NCBI RefSeq assembly: GCF_041200145.1
Contig: NZ_CP165734.1
Span: forward strand, 248,001 to 312,000
Length of the DNA stretch: 64,000 bases
Direction of reading: 5' to 3'
DNA from: Bradyrhizobium sp. LLZ17
Lineage (GTDB): Bacteria > Pseudomonadota > Alphaproteobacteria > Rhizobiales > Xanthobacteraceae
The notes beneath the pieces were generated by a model, which was not told the DNA's origin, did not search any database, and saw only the letters and a list, made by a program, of their open reading frames with translations. The translations under genes and the position numbers were made by a program. Position 1 is the stretch's first letter, and each line of letters starts with the position of its first letter. Shown one piece after another: positions 50,092-60,356 of the stretch.

Positions 50092-51225
50092 ATGGGTTCA
50101 CTGGCTTTATCGCGGGTCGAGGCTGCAGATCAGCCCGCACCTTCCATTGCGGGCGAGGTGGCGCGGATCGCGCGGGAGCGGCTCGCGCCGCTCGCCACCG
50201 GCATCGATGACGGCTCGGTCTATCCGGCCGACGTGCTGCGCGAGTTCGGCGCGGTCGGCGCCTGGGGCAGTCACATGCCTCACGACGGTCCTGCGGATTT
50301 GCGCTGCGCGATCCAGGCGATGGCGGCGATCGGCGAGGTCTGCGGCGCCACGGCCTTTATGGCCTGGTGCCAGAACACGCTGGTCTGGTACGCCGCCAAC
50401 TCGACCAACATGAAGCTCGCCAAACGCTTCGGCGATGCCTTCTCGACCGGCCGGGTGCTCGGCGGCACCGGGTTGTCAAATCCGATGAAGAGCTTTTTCG
50501 GAATTGAGAAGCTGAAGCTCAGGGGACGCAAGGTCGACGGCGGCTACATCGTGCGCGGTGCGCTGCCCTGGGTCTCCAATCTCGGCCCCGGCCATTATTT
50601 CGGGACCATCTTCGAACGCGAGGACGAGCCGGGCATCGCAAGCGGCGAGCCGGGGCAGGTGATGTTCTTGGCCGACTGCTCCGATCCCGCGATCACGCTG
50701 ACGTCGTGCAAGCCATTCCTCGCCATGGACGGCACGGGCACCTATGGCGTGCAGTTCCGCGACGTCTTCGTGCCGGATGAGCTGATCCTCGCGGATCCCG
50801 CCGCGCCCTTCGTCAAGAAGATCCGCGCCGGCTTCATCCTGCTCCAGGCCGGCATGGCGCTCGGCCTGATCCGGGACTGCATCAACATCATGGACGAGGT
50901 CGATGGTTCTCTCGGCCATATCAACCGCTATCTGCCGCAGCAGCCGGTGCATTTCCGCGATCTCGCAGCCGAGCTCGAAAGCGAGACCATGGCGCTGGCG
51001 CGCGATCCCTACAACGAAGAGGAAACCTACTGGCGCAAGGTGATCGCGCTCAGGCTTCGCGCCGGCGAGGCCAGCGTCGCGGCGGCGCATGCGGCGATGC
51101 TGCATTGTGGCGCGCGCGGCTACTTGAAGAGCCACCGCGTGCAGCGGCGTCTGCGGGAGGCCTATTTCGTCGCGATCGTCACGCCCGCCACCAAGCAGCT
51201 GCGCAAGATGCTCGCCGACGCCTGA
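50092..51225 (+). CDS. Acyl-CoA dehydrogenase family protein
   Basis: 377 residues from ATG 50092, with GGGAG 9 bases upstream; a GTG at 50077 is an alternative. The N-terminal helical domain, middle beta domain (GATAFMAWCQNTLVWYAANS; GTGLSNPMKSFFGIEKLKL; NLGPGHYFGTIFERED) and C-terminal helices (QPVHFRDLAAELESETMAL; HAAMLHCGARGYLKSHRVQR) match flavin acyl-CoA dehydrogenases, but the usual catalytic Glu motif is not obvious, as in desulfurisation/DszC-like members. Second gene of a unit with OsmC. Confidence 0.87.
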   Translation: MGSLALSRVEAADQPAPSIAGEVARIARERLAPLATGIDDGSVYPADVLREFGAVGAWGSHMPHDGPADLRCAIQAMAAIGEVCGATAFMAWCQNTLVWYAANSTNMKLAKRFGDAFSTGRVLGGTGLSNPMKSFFGIEKLKLRGRKVDGGYIVRGALPWVSNLGPGHYFGTIFEREDEPGIASGEPGQVMFLADCSDPAITLTSCKPFLAMDGTGTYGVQFRDVFVPDELILADPAAPFVKKIRAGFILLQAGMALGLIRDCINIMDEVDGSLGHINRYLPQQPVHFRDLAAELESETMALARDPYNEEETYWRKVIALRLRAGEASVAAAHAAMLHCGARGYLKSHRVQRRLREAYFVAIVTPATKQLRKMLADA

Positions 51226-51275
51226 CCTTCACGAGTCCACCCCCACGTCCACCGAACCTCAACGGAGAGGCTGCC

Positions 51276-52154
51276 ATGACTGACGTTCTCATTAGTGCCG
51301 TCGAACTTGCCGATCTCTTGAAAGCCGAGCCGTGTGTCATCGTCGACACGCGCAATCCCGACGCCTACGCCGCCGGGCATCTTCCCAACGCCGTCAACGT
51401 GCATGAGATCTTCACCTTTCTGGCGACCTCGACGCCGGAAGGCATGGCCGAGCTGAAGACCAAGTTCGCCGAAGCTTTCGGCGGCGCCGGTCTTTCCGGC
51501 AAGGAAACAGCCGTGATCTACGAGCAGTCGATGAATTCCGGCTTCGGCCAGTCCTGCCGCGGCTACTATCTCCTCACCATGCTCGGCTATCCCAAGGTGA
51601 AGGTGCTGCATGGCGGTTTCGACGCCTGGTCGGCCGCGGGCTTTCCGGTGACGAAGGATGTCCCGGCGCCGGGCAAGGCGTCGTTCTCGATCGTGCCGGA
51701 AGCCGGCGAGATCCTGATCGATGCCAAGACCATGCTTGGCGCCGTCGGCAAGCCCGGCATCGCGATCCTCGACGTCCGCGACGTCGACGAATGGATCGGC
51801 GACAGCTCGTCGCCCTATGGCAAGGATTTCTGCCCGCGCAAGGGCCGCATCCCTGGCGCCGTGTGGCTGGAATGGTATCGCATGATGAAGCCGACCGCCG
51901 AAGGTCCGCGGTTCAAATCCAAGGACGAGATTCTGGCGGAATGCGCCACCGTCGGCATCTCGACGACCACGCCGGTCTATCTCTACTGCTTCAAGGGAGC
52001 GCGCGCCTCCAACACGTTCCTCGCGCTCAAGAACGCCGGCGTGAAGGATGTCCGGATGTATTTCGGCTCCTGGAACGAATGGTCGCGCGATCCCTCGCTG
52101 CCGATCGAGCAGGGCCTGCCGATCGCAACGGAGGTGACGACCAAGGCGGCGTGA
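51276..52154 (+). CDS. Sulfurtransferase, tandem rhodanese
   Basis: 292 residues. Two rhodanese domains (about 5-130 and 150-285). First: VDTRNPDAYAAGHLPNAVNV with a Cys-less active-site loop (EQSMNSGFG). Second: LDVRDVDEWIGDSSSPYGKD with catalytic Cys238 in YCFKGARAS. Only the second domain should be active, as in typical thiosulfate/mercaptopyruvate sulfurtransferases. GGAGAGGCTGCC precedes the ATG. Third gene of the group behind the TetR operator. Confidence 0.92.
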   Translation: MTDVLISAVELADLLKAEPCVIVDTRNPDAYAAGHLPNAVNVHEIFTFLATSTPEGMAELKTKFAEAFGGAGLSGKETAVIYEQSMNSGFGQSCRGYYLLTMLGYPKVKVLHGGFDAWSAAGFPVTKDVPAPGKASFSIVPEAGEILIDAKTMLGAVGKPGIAILDVRDVDEWIGDSSSPYGKDFCPRKGRIPGAVWLEWYRMMKPTAEGPRFKSKDEILAECATVGISTTTPVYLYCFKGARASNTFLALKNAGVKDVRMYFGSWNEWSRDPSLPIEQGLPIATEVTTKAA

Positions 52155-52178
52155 GCGCGCGCCCGGTCCCGCACGTGT

Positions 52179-52334
52179 CCCCTTCTCCCCTTGTGGGAGA
52201 AGGTGGCGCGGAGCGCCGGATGAGGGTTGTTTCCGCGGGCTCAAAATGCAGATGACCACGCGCGGAAAGAACCCCTCACCCAAGTGAGTCTGGGTCTACC
52301 GGCGTTGCTGCCCTCTCCCACAAGGGGCGAGGGC
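52179..52334. repeat. Intergenic palindromic repeat, CTTCTCCCCTTGTGGGAGAAGG type
   Basis: Starts CCTTCTCCCCTTGTGGGAGA, contains CGGAGCGCCGGATGAGG and ends CTGCCCTCTCCCACAAGGGG. This style of repeat is common between rhizobial genes. It separates the convergent rhodanese and sigma-54 activator genes. Confidence 0.75.
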
Positions 52335-52393
52335 ACATCAACGTGCACCTCGCTCAGTGCGAGAGCATTTCATCTTTCCAATCTCATCATGCT

Positions 52394-54328
<1,935 letters not shown>

Positions 54329-54338
54329 TGCGAAATCT

Positions 54339-54379
54339 CGTAATTTGGTTACGATTTTTCGTATAGCACGAGTTTTCGT
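54339..54379. promoter_or_regulatory. Cluster of three short palindromes, candidate upstream activator sites
   Basis: CGTAATTTGGTTACG (54339-54353), TACGATTTTTCGTA (54350-54363) and ACGAGTTTTCGT (54368-54379), all built on the half-site TACGA/TCGTA. They lie about 60-100 bases upstream of the -24/-12 element, as activator sites for the divergent sigma-54 activator should. Confidence 0.6.
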
Positions 54380-54438
54380 AGTGACCAAGCGGGAGCGAAA
54401 TCGCTGCGTCATCAAGGCTCTGGCTCGACCAAAGCCCG

Positions 54439-54453
54439 TGGCATGCTCCTTGC
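54439..54453 (+). promoter_or_regulatory. Sigma-54 (-24/-12) promoter of the cyanate operon
   Basis: TGGCAT, 5 bases (GCTCC), TTGC with the correct GG-to-GC spacing. It is 35 bases before the ATG of the binding-protein gene, and the activator gene is divergent. Close to the consensus TGGCAC-N5-TTGC. Confidence 0.72.
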
Positions 54454-54487
54454 GTAATTGCTCCTGCAATGACGCGCAGGAGGTTCG

Positions 54488-55869
54488 ATGTCCACATTCG
54501 ACGATCCGTTTGATCCCGATCGCAACCTTCGCGCCGGCTGCGTGTGCGGCGAGCATCGTTCCGCCGCGGAGCATGAACAGGCGGCTGTGGCGCCACGCTG
54601 CGATCCGGCGGAGAGCGAGGAGAAACGCTACGAGAGCGTGGTGGCCTCGGCCGTCATGCGCGCGATGTTTCCGCAGGATGTGGCGCGGCGCGCGTTCCTG
54701 AAATCAGTCGGTGCGTCCACCGCGCTTGCTGCGTTGTCGCAGTTCTTCCCGATCAAGACGGCGACCGAGGTGTTTGCTGATACCGGTACGCTCGAGAAAA
54801 AGGACCTCAAGGTCGGCTTCATCCCGATCACCTGCGCGACACCGATCATCATGGCGGCGCCCTTGGGGTTCTATGCCAAGCACGGTCTCAACGTCGACGT
54901 GGTCAAGACCGCCGGCTGGGCGGTGATCCGCGACAAGACCATCAACAAGGAATACGACGCCGCCCACATGCTGGCGCCGATGCCGCTTGCGATCTCGCTT
55001 GGCCTCGGCGCCAACGCCATTCCTTTGCGGTGCCCGCGATCGAGAACATCAACGGGCAGGGCATCGTGCTGGCGACCAAGCACAAGGACAAGCGCGATCC
55101 GAAAGACTGGAAGGGGATGAAGTTTGCGATTCCCTTCGACTACTCCATGCACAATTACCTGCTGCGGTACTATCTCGCCGAGCACGGGATCGATCCCGAT
55201 ACCGACGTGCAGTTGCGCTCGGTGCCGCCGCCGGAAATGGTCGCGAATTTGCGCGCCGACAACATCGACGGCTTCCTCGCACCCGACAATATCTGCCAGC
55301 GCGCGATCTATGACGGCGTCGGCTTCATGCACCTGCTGTCGAAGGATATCTGGGACGGTCATCCCTGCTGTAGTTTTGCGGCCAGCCGCGAGTTCATCAC
55401 GACGGCGCCGAACAGTTTTGCTGCGCTGACGCGCGCCATCGTCGATGCGACGGCGTATGCGTCAAAGGCCGAGAACCGCAAGCAGATCGCGGAGGCAATC
55501 GCGCCGGCCAACTACATCAACGCGCCGGTGACGGTGCTGGAGCAGGTCTTGACCGGCACCTATGCCGACGGCCTCGGCGGTGTGAAGACCGACGCCAAGC
55601 GCGTCGATTTCGATCCGTTCCCCTGGCAATCGTTCGCGGTGTGGATGCTGACGCAGATGAAGCGCTGGGGCCAGATCAAGGGCGATGTCGATTACAAGGC
55701 GGTGGCCGAGCAGGTGTATCTGGCGACCGACACAAAGAAGCTGATGACCGAGATGGGCCTGACGCCGCCCACCACCGCCTACAAATCGTTCGCGGTGATG
55801 GGGAAGAATTTCGATCCGGCCAAGCCGGAGGATTATTTGGCGGGCTTCAAGATCAGGAAGGCGTCGTGA
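54488..55869 (+). pseudogene. CmpA/NrtA-like ABC transporter substrate-binding protein, single-base frameshift
   Basis: Frame 1 from ATG 54488 gives MSTFDDPFDPDRNLRAGCVC with an N-terminal Cys-rich segment, a twin-arginine signal RRAFLK at residues 67-72, then GTLEKKDLKVGFIPITCATP. A T is missing near 55024-55026; the resumed frame continues FAVPAIENINGQGIVLATKH to the TGA at 55867-55869. Span is two bases over a multiple of three. Restored: 460 residues, a nitrate/cyanate/bicarbonate-type periplasmic binding protein. First gene after the sigma-54 promoter, so it likely brings cyanate (or related nitrogen anions) to the permease. Confidence 0.85.
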
Positions 55870-55891
55870 GGGGCCGCGCTGCTTCTCCGCT

Positions 55892-56019
55892 GTCGTCCCG
55901 GCGAAGGCCGGGACCCATACCGCGTGATCTATCGATGGCGGAAGGTAGTAGTACGGAACAACGACTCTTCGCCAAATTACTCCCTGGGGTTATGGGTCCC
56001 GGCCTTCGCCGGGACGACG
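55892..56019. repeat. Copy of the GTCGTCCTGGCGAAAGCC repeat inside the operon
   Basis: Starts GTCGTCCCGGCGAAGGCCGG, conserved centre ACCCATACCGCGTGATCTAT, ends CGGCCTTCGCCGGGACGACG. It is between the binding-protein and permease genes, so a stable RNA hairpin lies within the operon. Confidence 0.82.
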
Positions 56020-56038
56020 TGTGGAGAGGTCTTGCGCA

Positions 56039-56878
56039 ATGACGGCCTCCCTCCGCCTCCGCGCCGGCCTTGTCTCCATCGTGCTGCTCGCCGCATTCCT
56101 CGGCATCTGGCACCTTGCCACGCGCTCGACCGGCACTGTGGCCACGATGAGCCCGGAATACGCCAAGCTGATGGGCCTGACCGCGACGCAGGGCAAATCC
56201 GCCATGCCCGGCCCGCTCGACGTCGGCGCAAAGCTCTGGGAGCATCTGAGGCGGCCGTTCTACGACAACGGGCCGAACGACAAGGGGCTCGGCATCCAGC
56301 TCGGCTATTCCATCGCGCGCGTCGGCATCGGCTATCTCCTGGCCGTGCTCGTCGCGATCCCGCTCGGCTTCCTGATCGGCATGTCGCCGCTGTTGAGCAA
56401 GGCGCTCGATCCCTTCATCCAGGTGCTGAAGCCGATCTCGCCGCTGGCCTGGATGCCGCTCGCGCTCTACACCATCAAGGATTCCTCGATCTCCGCGATC
56501 TTCGTCATCTTCATCTGCTCGATCTGGCCGATGCTGCTCAATACCGTGTTCGGGGTCGCGAGCGTACGCAAGGAATGGATCAACGTCGCGCGAACGCTCG
56601 AGGTCGGAACGATCAGGCGCGCCTTCTCCGTGATCCTGCCGGCGGCGGCGCCGACGATCCTGACCGGCATGCGCATTTCGATCGGCATCGCCTGGCTTGT
56701 GATCGTCGCGGCCGAAATGCTCGTCGGCGGCACCGGCATCGGCTACTTCGTGTGGAACGAGTGGAACAATCTGTCGATCACCAACGTCATCATCGCGATC
56801 CTTCTGATCGGGGTCGTCGGCATGCTGCTCGACCAGATCCTCGCGCGCTTCACGCGCATGGTCACGTTTCCGGAGTAG
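56039..56878 (+). CDS. ABC transporter permease, NrtB/CynX-type
   Basis: 279 residues from ATG 56039 (in-frame upstream codons from 56021 lack homology). About six membrane segments. The binding-protein-dependent transport motif EVGTIRRAFSVILPAAAPTI (the EAA loop) is at about residues 187-206. It mediates anion uptake with the ATPase that starts 4 bases after its stop. It is in the operon of the sigma-54 promoter. Confidence 0.93.
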   Translation: MTASLRLRAGLVSIVLLAAFLGIWHLATRSTGTVATMSPEYAKLMGLTATQGKSAMPGPLDVGAKLWEHLRRPFYDNGPNDKGLGIQLGYSIARVGIGYLLAVLVAIPLGFLIGMSPLLSKALDPFIQVLKPISPLAWMPLALYTIKDSSISAIFVIFICSIWPMLLNTVFGVASVRKEWINVARTLEVGTIRRAFSVILPAAAPTILTGMRISIGIAWLVIVAAEMLVGGTGIGYFVWNEWNNLSITNVIIAILLIGVVGMLLDQILARFTRMVTFPE

Positions 56879-56882
56879 GGCT

Positions 56883-57824
56883 GTGACCGAGAAATTCATT
56901 TCCATCGAAGCCATCGCAAAGCGCTATCCGGGCGCGGGCGGCGCGACAACGGCCGTGTTCGAGAATCTGTGGCTGTCGATGCCGCGCGGCGAGTTCGCTT
57001 GCGTCATCGGTCATTCCGGTTGCGGCAAGACCACCGTGCTCAACATCCTCGCCGGCCTCGACGCGCCGAGCGAGGGCGCCGTGATCGTCGACGGTCAGGC
57101 GATTTCGGGCACCAGCCTCGACCGCGCGGTGATCTTCCAGAGCCATGCGCTGTTGCCGTGGCGCACCGTGCTCGGCAACGTCGCTTACGCCGTGACCTCC
57201 AAATGGCGCAGCTGGGACCGCGCCAGGGTGAAGGCGCATGCGCAGACCTTCATCGATCTCGTCGGGCTGACAGGTTCGGAGCACAAGCGTCCGTCGGAGC
57301 TGTCCGGCGGCATGAAGCAGCGCGTCGGCATTGCGCGCGCGCTCTCGATCACGCCGAAGATCATGCTGATGGACGAGCCGTTCTCCGCGCTGGACGCGCT
57401 GACGCGCGGCACGCTGCAGGACGAGGTGCGGCGGATCTGTCTGGAGACCGGGCAGACCGCGTTCATGATCACGCATGACGTGGACGAGGCGATTTACCTC
57501 GCCGACAAGATCTTTCTGATGACCAACGGTCCGGGCGCAGTGCTCGCGGAAGTCGTCGAAAATCCGCTGCCGAAGGATCGCGGCCGGACCGACCTGCACC
57601 GGCATCCGCTGTACTACGCGTTGCGCAACCACGTCGTGGATTTCCTGGTGACGCGCAGCAAGACATTCACCGCCGAGACGCCCGATCACGATCCGCGCAA
57701 TGTGCCAATGGTGCAGATCGGCAAGCCCGGATTGACGCTCGCCGCCAGCGATGAGCCACGACAGACACGGATACCCGGGACTGGTCCCGGACTGACTGCT
57801 CAAGAAAGGGAGAGCCTGACATGA
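56883..57824 (+). CDS. ABC transporter ATP-binding protein, NrtD-like
   Basis: 313 residues from GTG 56883. Walker A GHSGCGKT at residues 43-50, Q-loop IFQSHALLPWR near 82, signature LSGGMKQR near 140, Walker B MLMDEPFSALDALTR near 160, and H-loop MITHDVDEA. The C-terminal extension (about 230-313) is longer than the core domain, as in nitrate-type ATPases. Its last 4 bases overlap the cyanase ATG. Confidence 0.93.
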   Translation: MTEKFISIEAIAKRYPGAGGATTAVFENLWLSMPRGEFACVIGHSGCGKTTVLNILAGLDAPSEGAVIVDGQAISGTSLDRAVIFQSHALLPWRTVLGNVAYAVTSKWRSWDRARVKAHAQTFIDLVGLTGSEHKRPSELSGGMKQRVGIARALSITPKIMLMDEPFSALDALTRGTLQDEVRRICLETGQTAFMITHDVDEAIYLADKIFLMTNGPGAVLAEVVENPLPKDRGRTDLHRHPLYYALRNHVVDFLVTRSKTFTAETPDHDPRNVPMVQIGKPGLTLAASDEPRQTRIPGTGPGLTAQERESLT

Positions 57825-58303
57825 AACGCGAAGACCTCACCGAAAAGCTGCTCGACATCAAGCGCGAGAAGGGCTGGAGTTGGAAACACATCTGCGAGCA
57901 GATCGGCGGCTATTCGGAGGTGCTGATTGTTGGCGCCATCCTCGGCCAGATGAAATTGACCAAGCCGCAAGCCGCCAATGCCGCTGAGCTGTTCGGCCTG
58001 TCGAAGGCCGAGACGTCCATGCTGAACGAGACCCCGATGCGCGGCATGCCGATGCCGCCGACCGATCCCCTGATCTATCGCTTCTACGAACTGGTCATGG
58101 TTAACGGCCCGGCGTGGAAGGCGCTGATCGAGGAGGAGTATGGCGACGGCATCATGTCGGCGATCGACTTCGACATGGTGATGGAGCGCTTGCCGAACCC
58201 AAAGGGCGACCGCGTCAGGATCACGATGAGCGGCAAATTCCTGCCCTACAAATATTACGGCGCCAGCGGCAACGTGCCGGAGTACGGCTTCAAGGAGGAG
58301 TGA
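57821..58303 (+). CDS. cynS: Cyanate hydratase (cyanase)
   Basis: 160 residues; its ATG overlaps the stop of the ATPase gene (ATGA). Full-length cyanase with the catalytic triad Arg87, Glu90 (YRFYELV) and Ser113 (IMSAIDF), matching E. coli R96, E99, S122. The HTH-like N-terminal domain begins MKREDLTEKLLDIKREKGWS. It converts cyanate and bicarbonate to ammonia and CO2. As last gene of a sigma-54-driven operon with an anion ABC transporter, it supplies nitrogen from cyanate. Confidence 0.97.
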   Translation: MKREDLTEKLLDIKREKGWSWKHICEQIGGYSEVLIVGAILGQMKLTKPQAANAAELFGLSKAETSMLNETPMRGMPMPPTDPLIYRFYELVMVNGPAWKALIEEEYGDGIMSAIDFDMVMERLPNPKGDRVRITMSGKFLPYKYYGASGNVPEYGFKEE

Positions 58304-58314
58304 TCGATCCCTCC

Positions 58315-58393
58315 GTCATTCCGGACGCCGCGATAGCGGCGATCCGGAATCTCGAGATTCCGGGTTCGGTCCTACGGACCGCCCCGGAATGAC
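58315..58393. repeat. Copy of the GTCATTCCGGGGC palindromic repeat
   Basis: Left arm GTCATTCCGGACGCCGCGAT, right arm CGGACCGCCCCGGAATGAC, enclosing CGATCCGGAATCTCGAGATTC. It follows cynS and may end its transcript. Confidence 0.78.
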
Positions 58394-58418
58394 AGTGCGT
58401 GCGGATGCCACTTTCACC

Positions 58419-58736
58419 TTACTTCCCCGCCTTCACCTCGGCGGCCGCCACAGCCGCGAGCTCGTTCATTTTGGCGCGAATCGCCTGCTCGGTGAGGGCC
58501 ACGGTTTTGGCGGCGAAATCGGCCATGATCTTGCCCGGTACGCCGCCGGCCTCCTCGAACTCGGCGGCGACCACCTCCCTGGCGTAGGCTGCCGCGGCGT
58601 CGCCGGTGATTCCGAGCTTTTCCGCCGCCCACAGGCCCAGCAGCCGGTTGCGGCGGGCTTCCGCTCTGAATTTCTGCTCCTCGTCGAGGGCGAACTTCTT
58701 CTCAAAGCCTTCTTCGCGCTCGTGGAACGTGGTCAT
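58419..58736 (-). CDS. DUF1476 / F1-ATPase inhibitor (zeta) family protein
   Basis: 105 residues from ATG 58734-58736. It begins MTTFHEREEGFEKKFALDEE, which is the diagnostic start of alphaproteobacterial zeta-type subunits that bind and inhibit F1-ATPase, followed by AEARRNRLLGLWAAEKLGIT. Helical bundle with an N-terminal inhibitory segment. It is divergent to purC, a common arrangement in this order. Confidence 0.92.
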   Translation of the reverse strand: MTTFHEREEGFEKKFALDEEQKFRAEARRNRLLGLWAAEKLGITGDAAAAYAREVVAAEFEEAGGVPGKIMADFAAKTVALTEQAIRAKMNELAAVAAAEVKAGK

Positions 58737-59055
58737 GGCTTTTCCATTCGTGCTGACTGGAGCCGGTTGGCCCTCGTTGCGACGGCCGCGACACATGCCT
58801 AGATAGGGGGCACGAATCGGCAAAACAACGAGCCGTTAAGCCGCAGGCAAGGCGGTATAATTCAGCGTCGGATGGGCCGGATCGATTGTGCTGGGACAGC
58901 CAATCGGATAGGTTGCCTAAGGCTTGGTTCCTGTTCTGTTTCCAAGGGTTGCAGATGGGTTCCCAGCTGTTCACGGCAGCTCCGCTGTGGGTCGTAGTTC
59001 TCGTCAACCGGAGCACACCAGATACATGGATTTCAACAAAACACGGTACATCCCC

Positions 59056-59824
59056 ATGAGCCGTCGGCGTCGCATTTATGAAGGCAAGGCAAAGGTTCTT
59101 TACGAAGGTCCGGAGCCGGGTACCCTGATCCAGCACTTCAAGGATGACGCCACCGCGTTCAATGCGAAAAAGCATCAGGTGATCGAGGGCAAGGGTGTCC
59201 TCAACAACCGGATCTCGGAGTACCTGTTTCAGCACCTCAACGACATCGGGGTGCCGACCCACTTCATCCGCCGCCTCAACATGCGCGAGCAGCTGATTCT
59301 GCGAGGTCGAGATCGTGCCGCTCGAGGTCGTGGTGCGGAATGTCGCGGCCGGCTCGCTGTCGCAGCGCCTCGGCATCGAGGAAGGCACGCAGCTGCCGCG
59401 TTCGATCATCGAATTCTACTACAAGAACGACCAGCTCAACGACCCCATGGTGTCGGAAGAGCACATCACCGCGTTCGGCTGGGCGACGCCTCAGGAGATC
59501 GACGACATCATGGCGCTCGCCATCCGCGTCAACGACTTCCTCACCGGCCTCTTCCTCGGCATCGGCATCCGCCTCGTCGACTTCAAGATGGAATGTGGAC
59601 GGCTGTTCGAGAACGAGATGATGCGGATCATCGTCGCCGACGAGATCTCGCCGGATAGCTGCCGTCTGTGGGACATCAAGTCGAACGAGAAGCTCGACAA
59701 GGACCGTTTTCGCAGAGATCTCGGCGGGCTGCTGGAGGCCTATACCGAAGTCGCCAAGCGGCTCGGCATCCTCATGGAGAACGAGCGTCCGGCGGGCTCC
59801 GGCCCGGTGCTGGTCAAGAGCTAA
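59056..59824 (+). pseudogene. purC: SAICAR synthetase (PurC), single-base frameshift
   Basis: The first frame from ATG 59056 encodes [20 protein letters not shown] and [18 protein letters not shown] up to MREQLI. An extra T near 59296-59299 breaks it. The resumed frame carries [40 protein letters not shown] and ends at TAA 59822-59824. The span is one over a multiple of three; restored length 255 is normal. It adds aspartate to CAIR in purine synthesis. As PurC is needed for purine prototrophy, an assembly error is likely. Confidence 0.9.
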
Positions 59825-59836
59825 GAGGGATTTGAC

Positions 59837-60079
59837 GTGAAGGCACGTGTCACCGTTACGTTGAAAACGGGTATTCTTGATCCGCAAGGCAAGGCCATCG
59901 AAGGCGCGCTGAAGTCGCTCGGCGTCGACGGCGTTGCCAGCGTCCGGCAGGGCAAGGTGTTCGACATCGAGCTCGCCGGCGCGGACAAGGCCAAGGCCGA
60001 AGCCGCGCTGAAGGATGCCGCCGACAAGCTGCTGGCGAATACCGTGATCGAGAATTATGCGATCGAGGTGAAGGCTTAA
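59837..60079 (+). CDS. purS: FGAM synthase subunit PurS
   Basis: 80 residues. MKARVTVTLKTGILDPQGKA, then IEGALKSLGVDGVASVRQGK, and a C-terminal beta strand (ENYAIEVKA) form the small PurS fold. It bridges PurL and PurQ in FGAM synthase. It follows purC by 12 bases, in the order purC-purS-(coiled-coil)-purQ-purL. Confidence 0.95.
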   Translation: MKARVTVTLKTGILDPQGKAIEGALKSLGVDGVASVRQGKVFDIELAGADKAKAEAALKDAADKLLANTVIENYAIEVKA

Positions 60080-60089
60080 GGGACGGCCA

Positions 60090-60344
60090 ATGCCCGAGGT
60101 GACGGCAGAGCTGATGTTCGAGGTGTTGAAATCGATCCAGGCGCGGCTTGCGCAGGTCGATGGCAAGATCGACGAGATGAAGCAGGAAATGCTGGCGTTG
60201 CGAACATCGCAAAATGCGGCTCGCCAGGAGATCACCAGCGTCTTTCAGGAAATTGCGGGGGTTCATGCCACGCTGGTCAGGCATGAGGGCCGGCTTGACC
60301 GGATCGACCGCCGGCTTGAACTCAACGATGCGTCTGTCCAGTAA
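60090..60344 (+). CDS. Small coiled-coil protein within the purine cluster
   Basis: 84 residues. MPEVTAELMFEVLKSIQARL then AQVDGKIDEMKQEMLALRTS, then HEGRLDRIDRRLEL: heptads of hydrophobic residues throughout, so probably a parallel dimeric coiled coil. No catalytic motif. Ten bases after purS, so co-transcribed. It may tether a partner but its role is unknown. A similar gene is not usual between purS and purQ. Confidence 0.75.
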   Translation: MPEVTAELMFEVLKSIQARLAQVDGKIDEMKQEMLALRTSQNAARQEITSVFQEIAGVHATLVRHEGRLDRIDRRLELNDASVQ

Positions 60345-60356
60345 ATTCGGCCGCCT

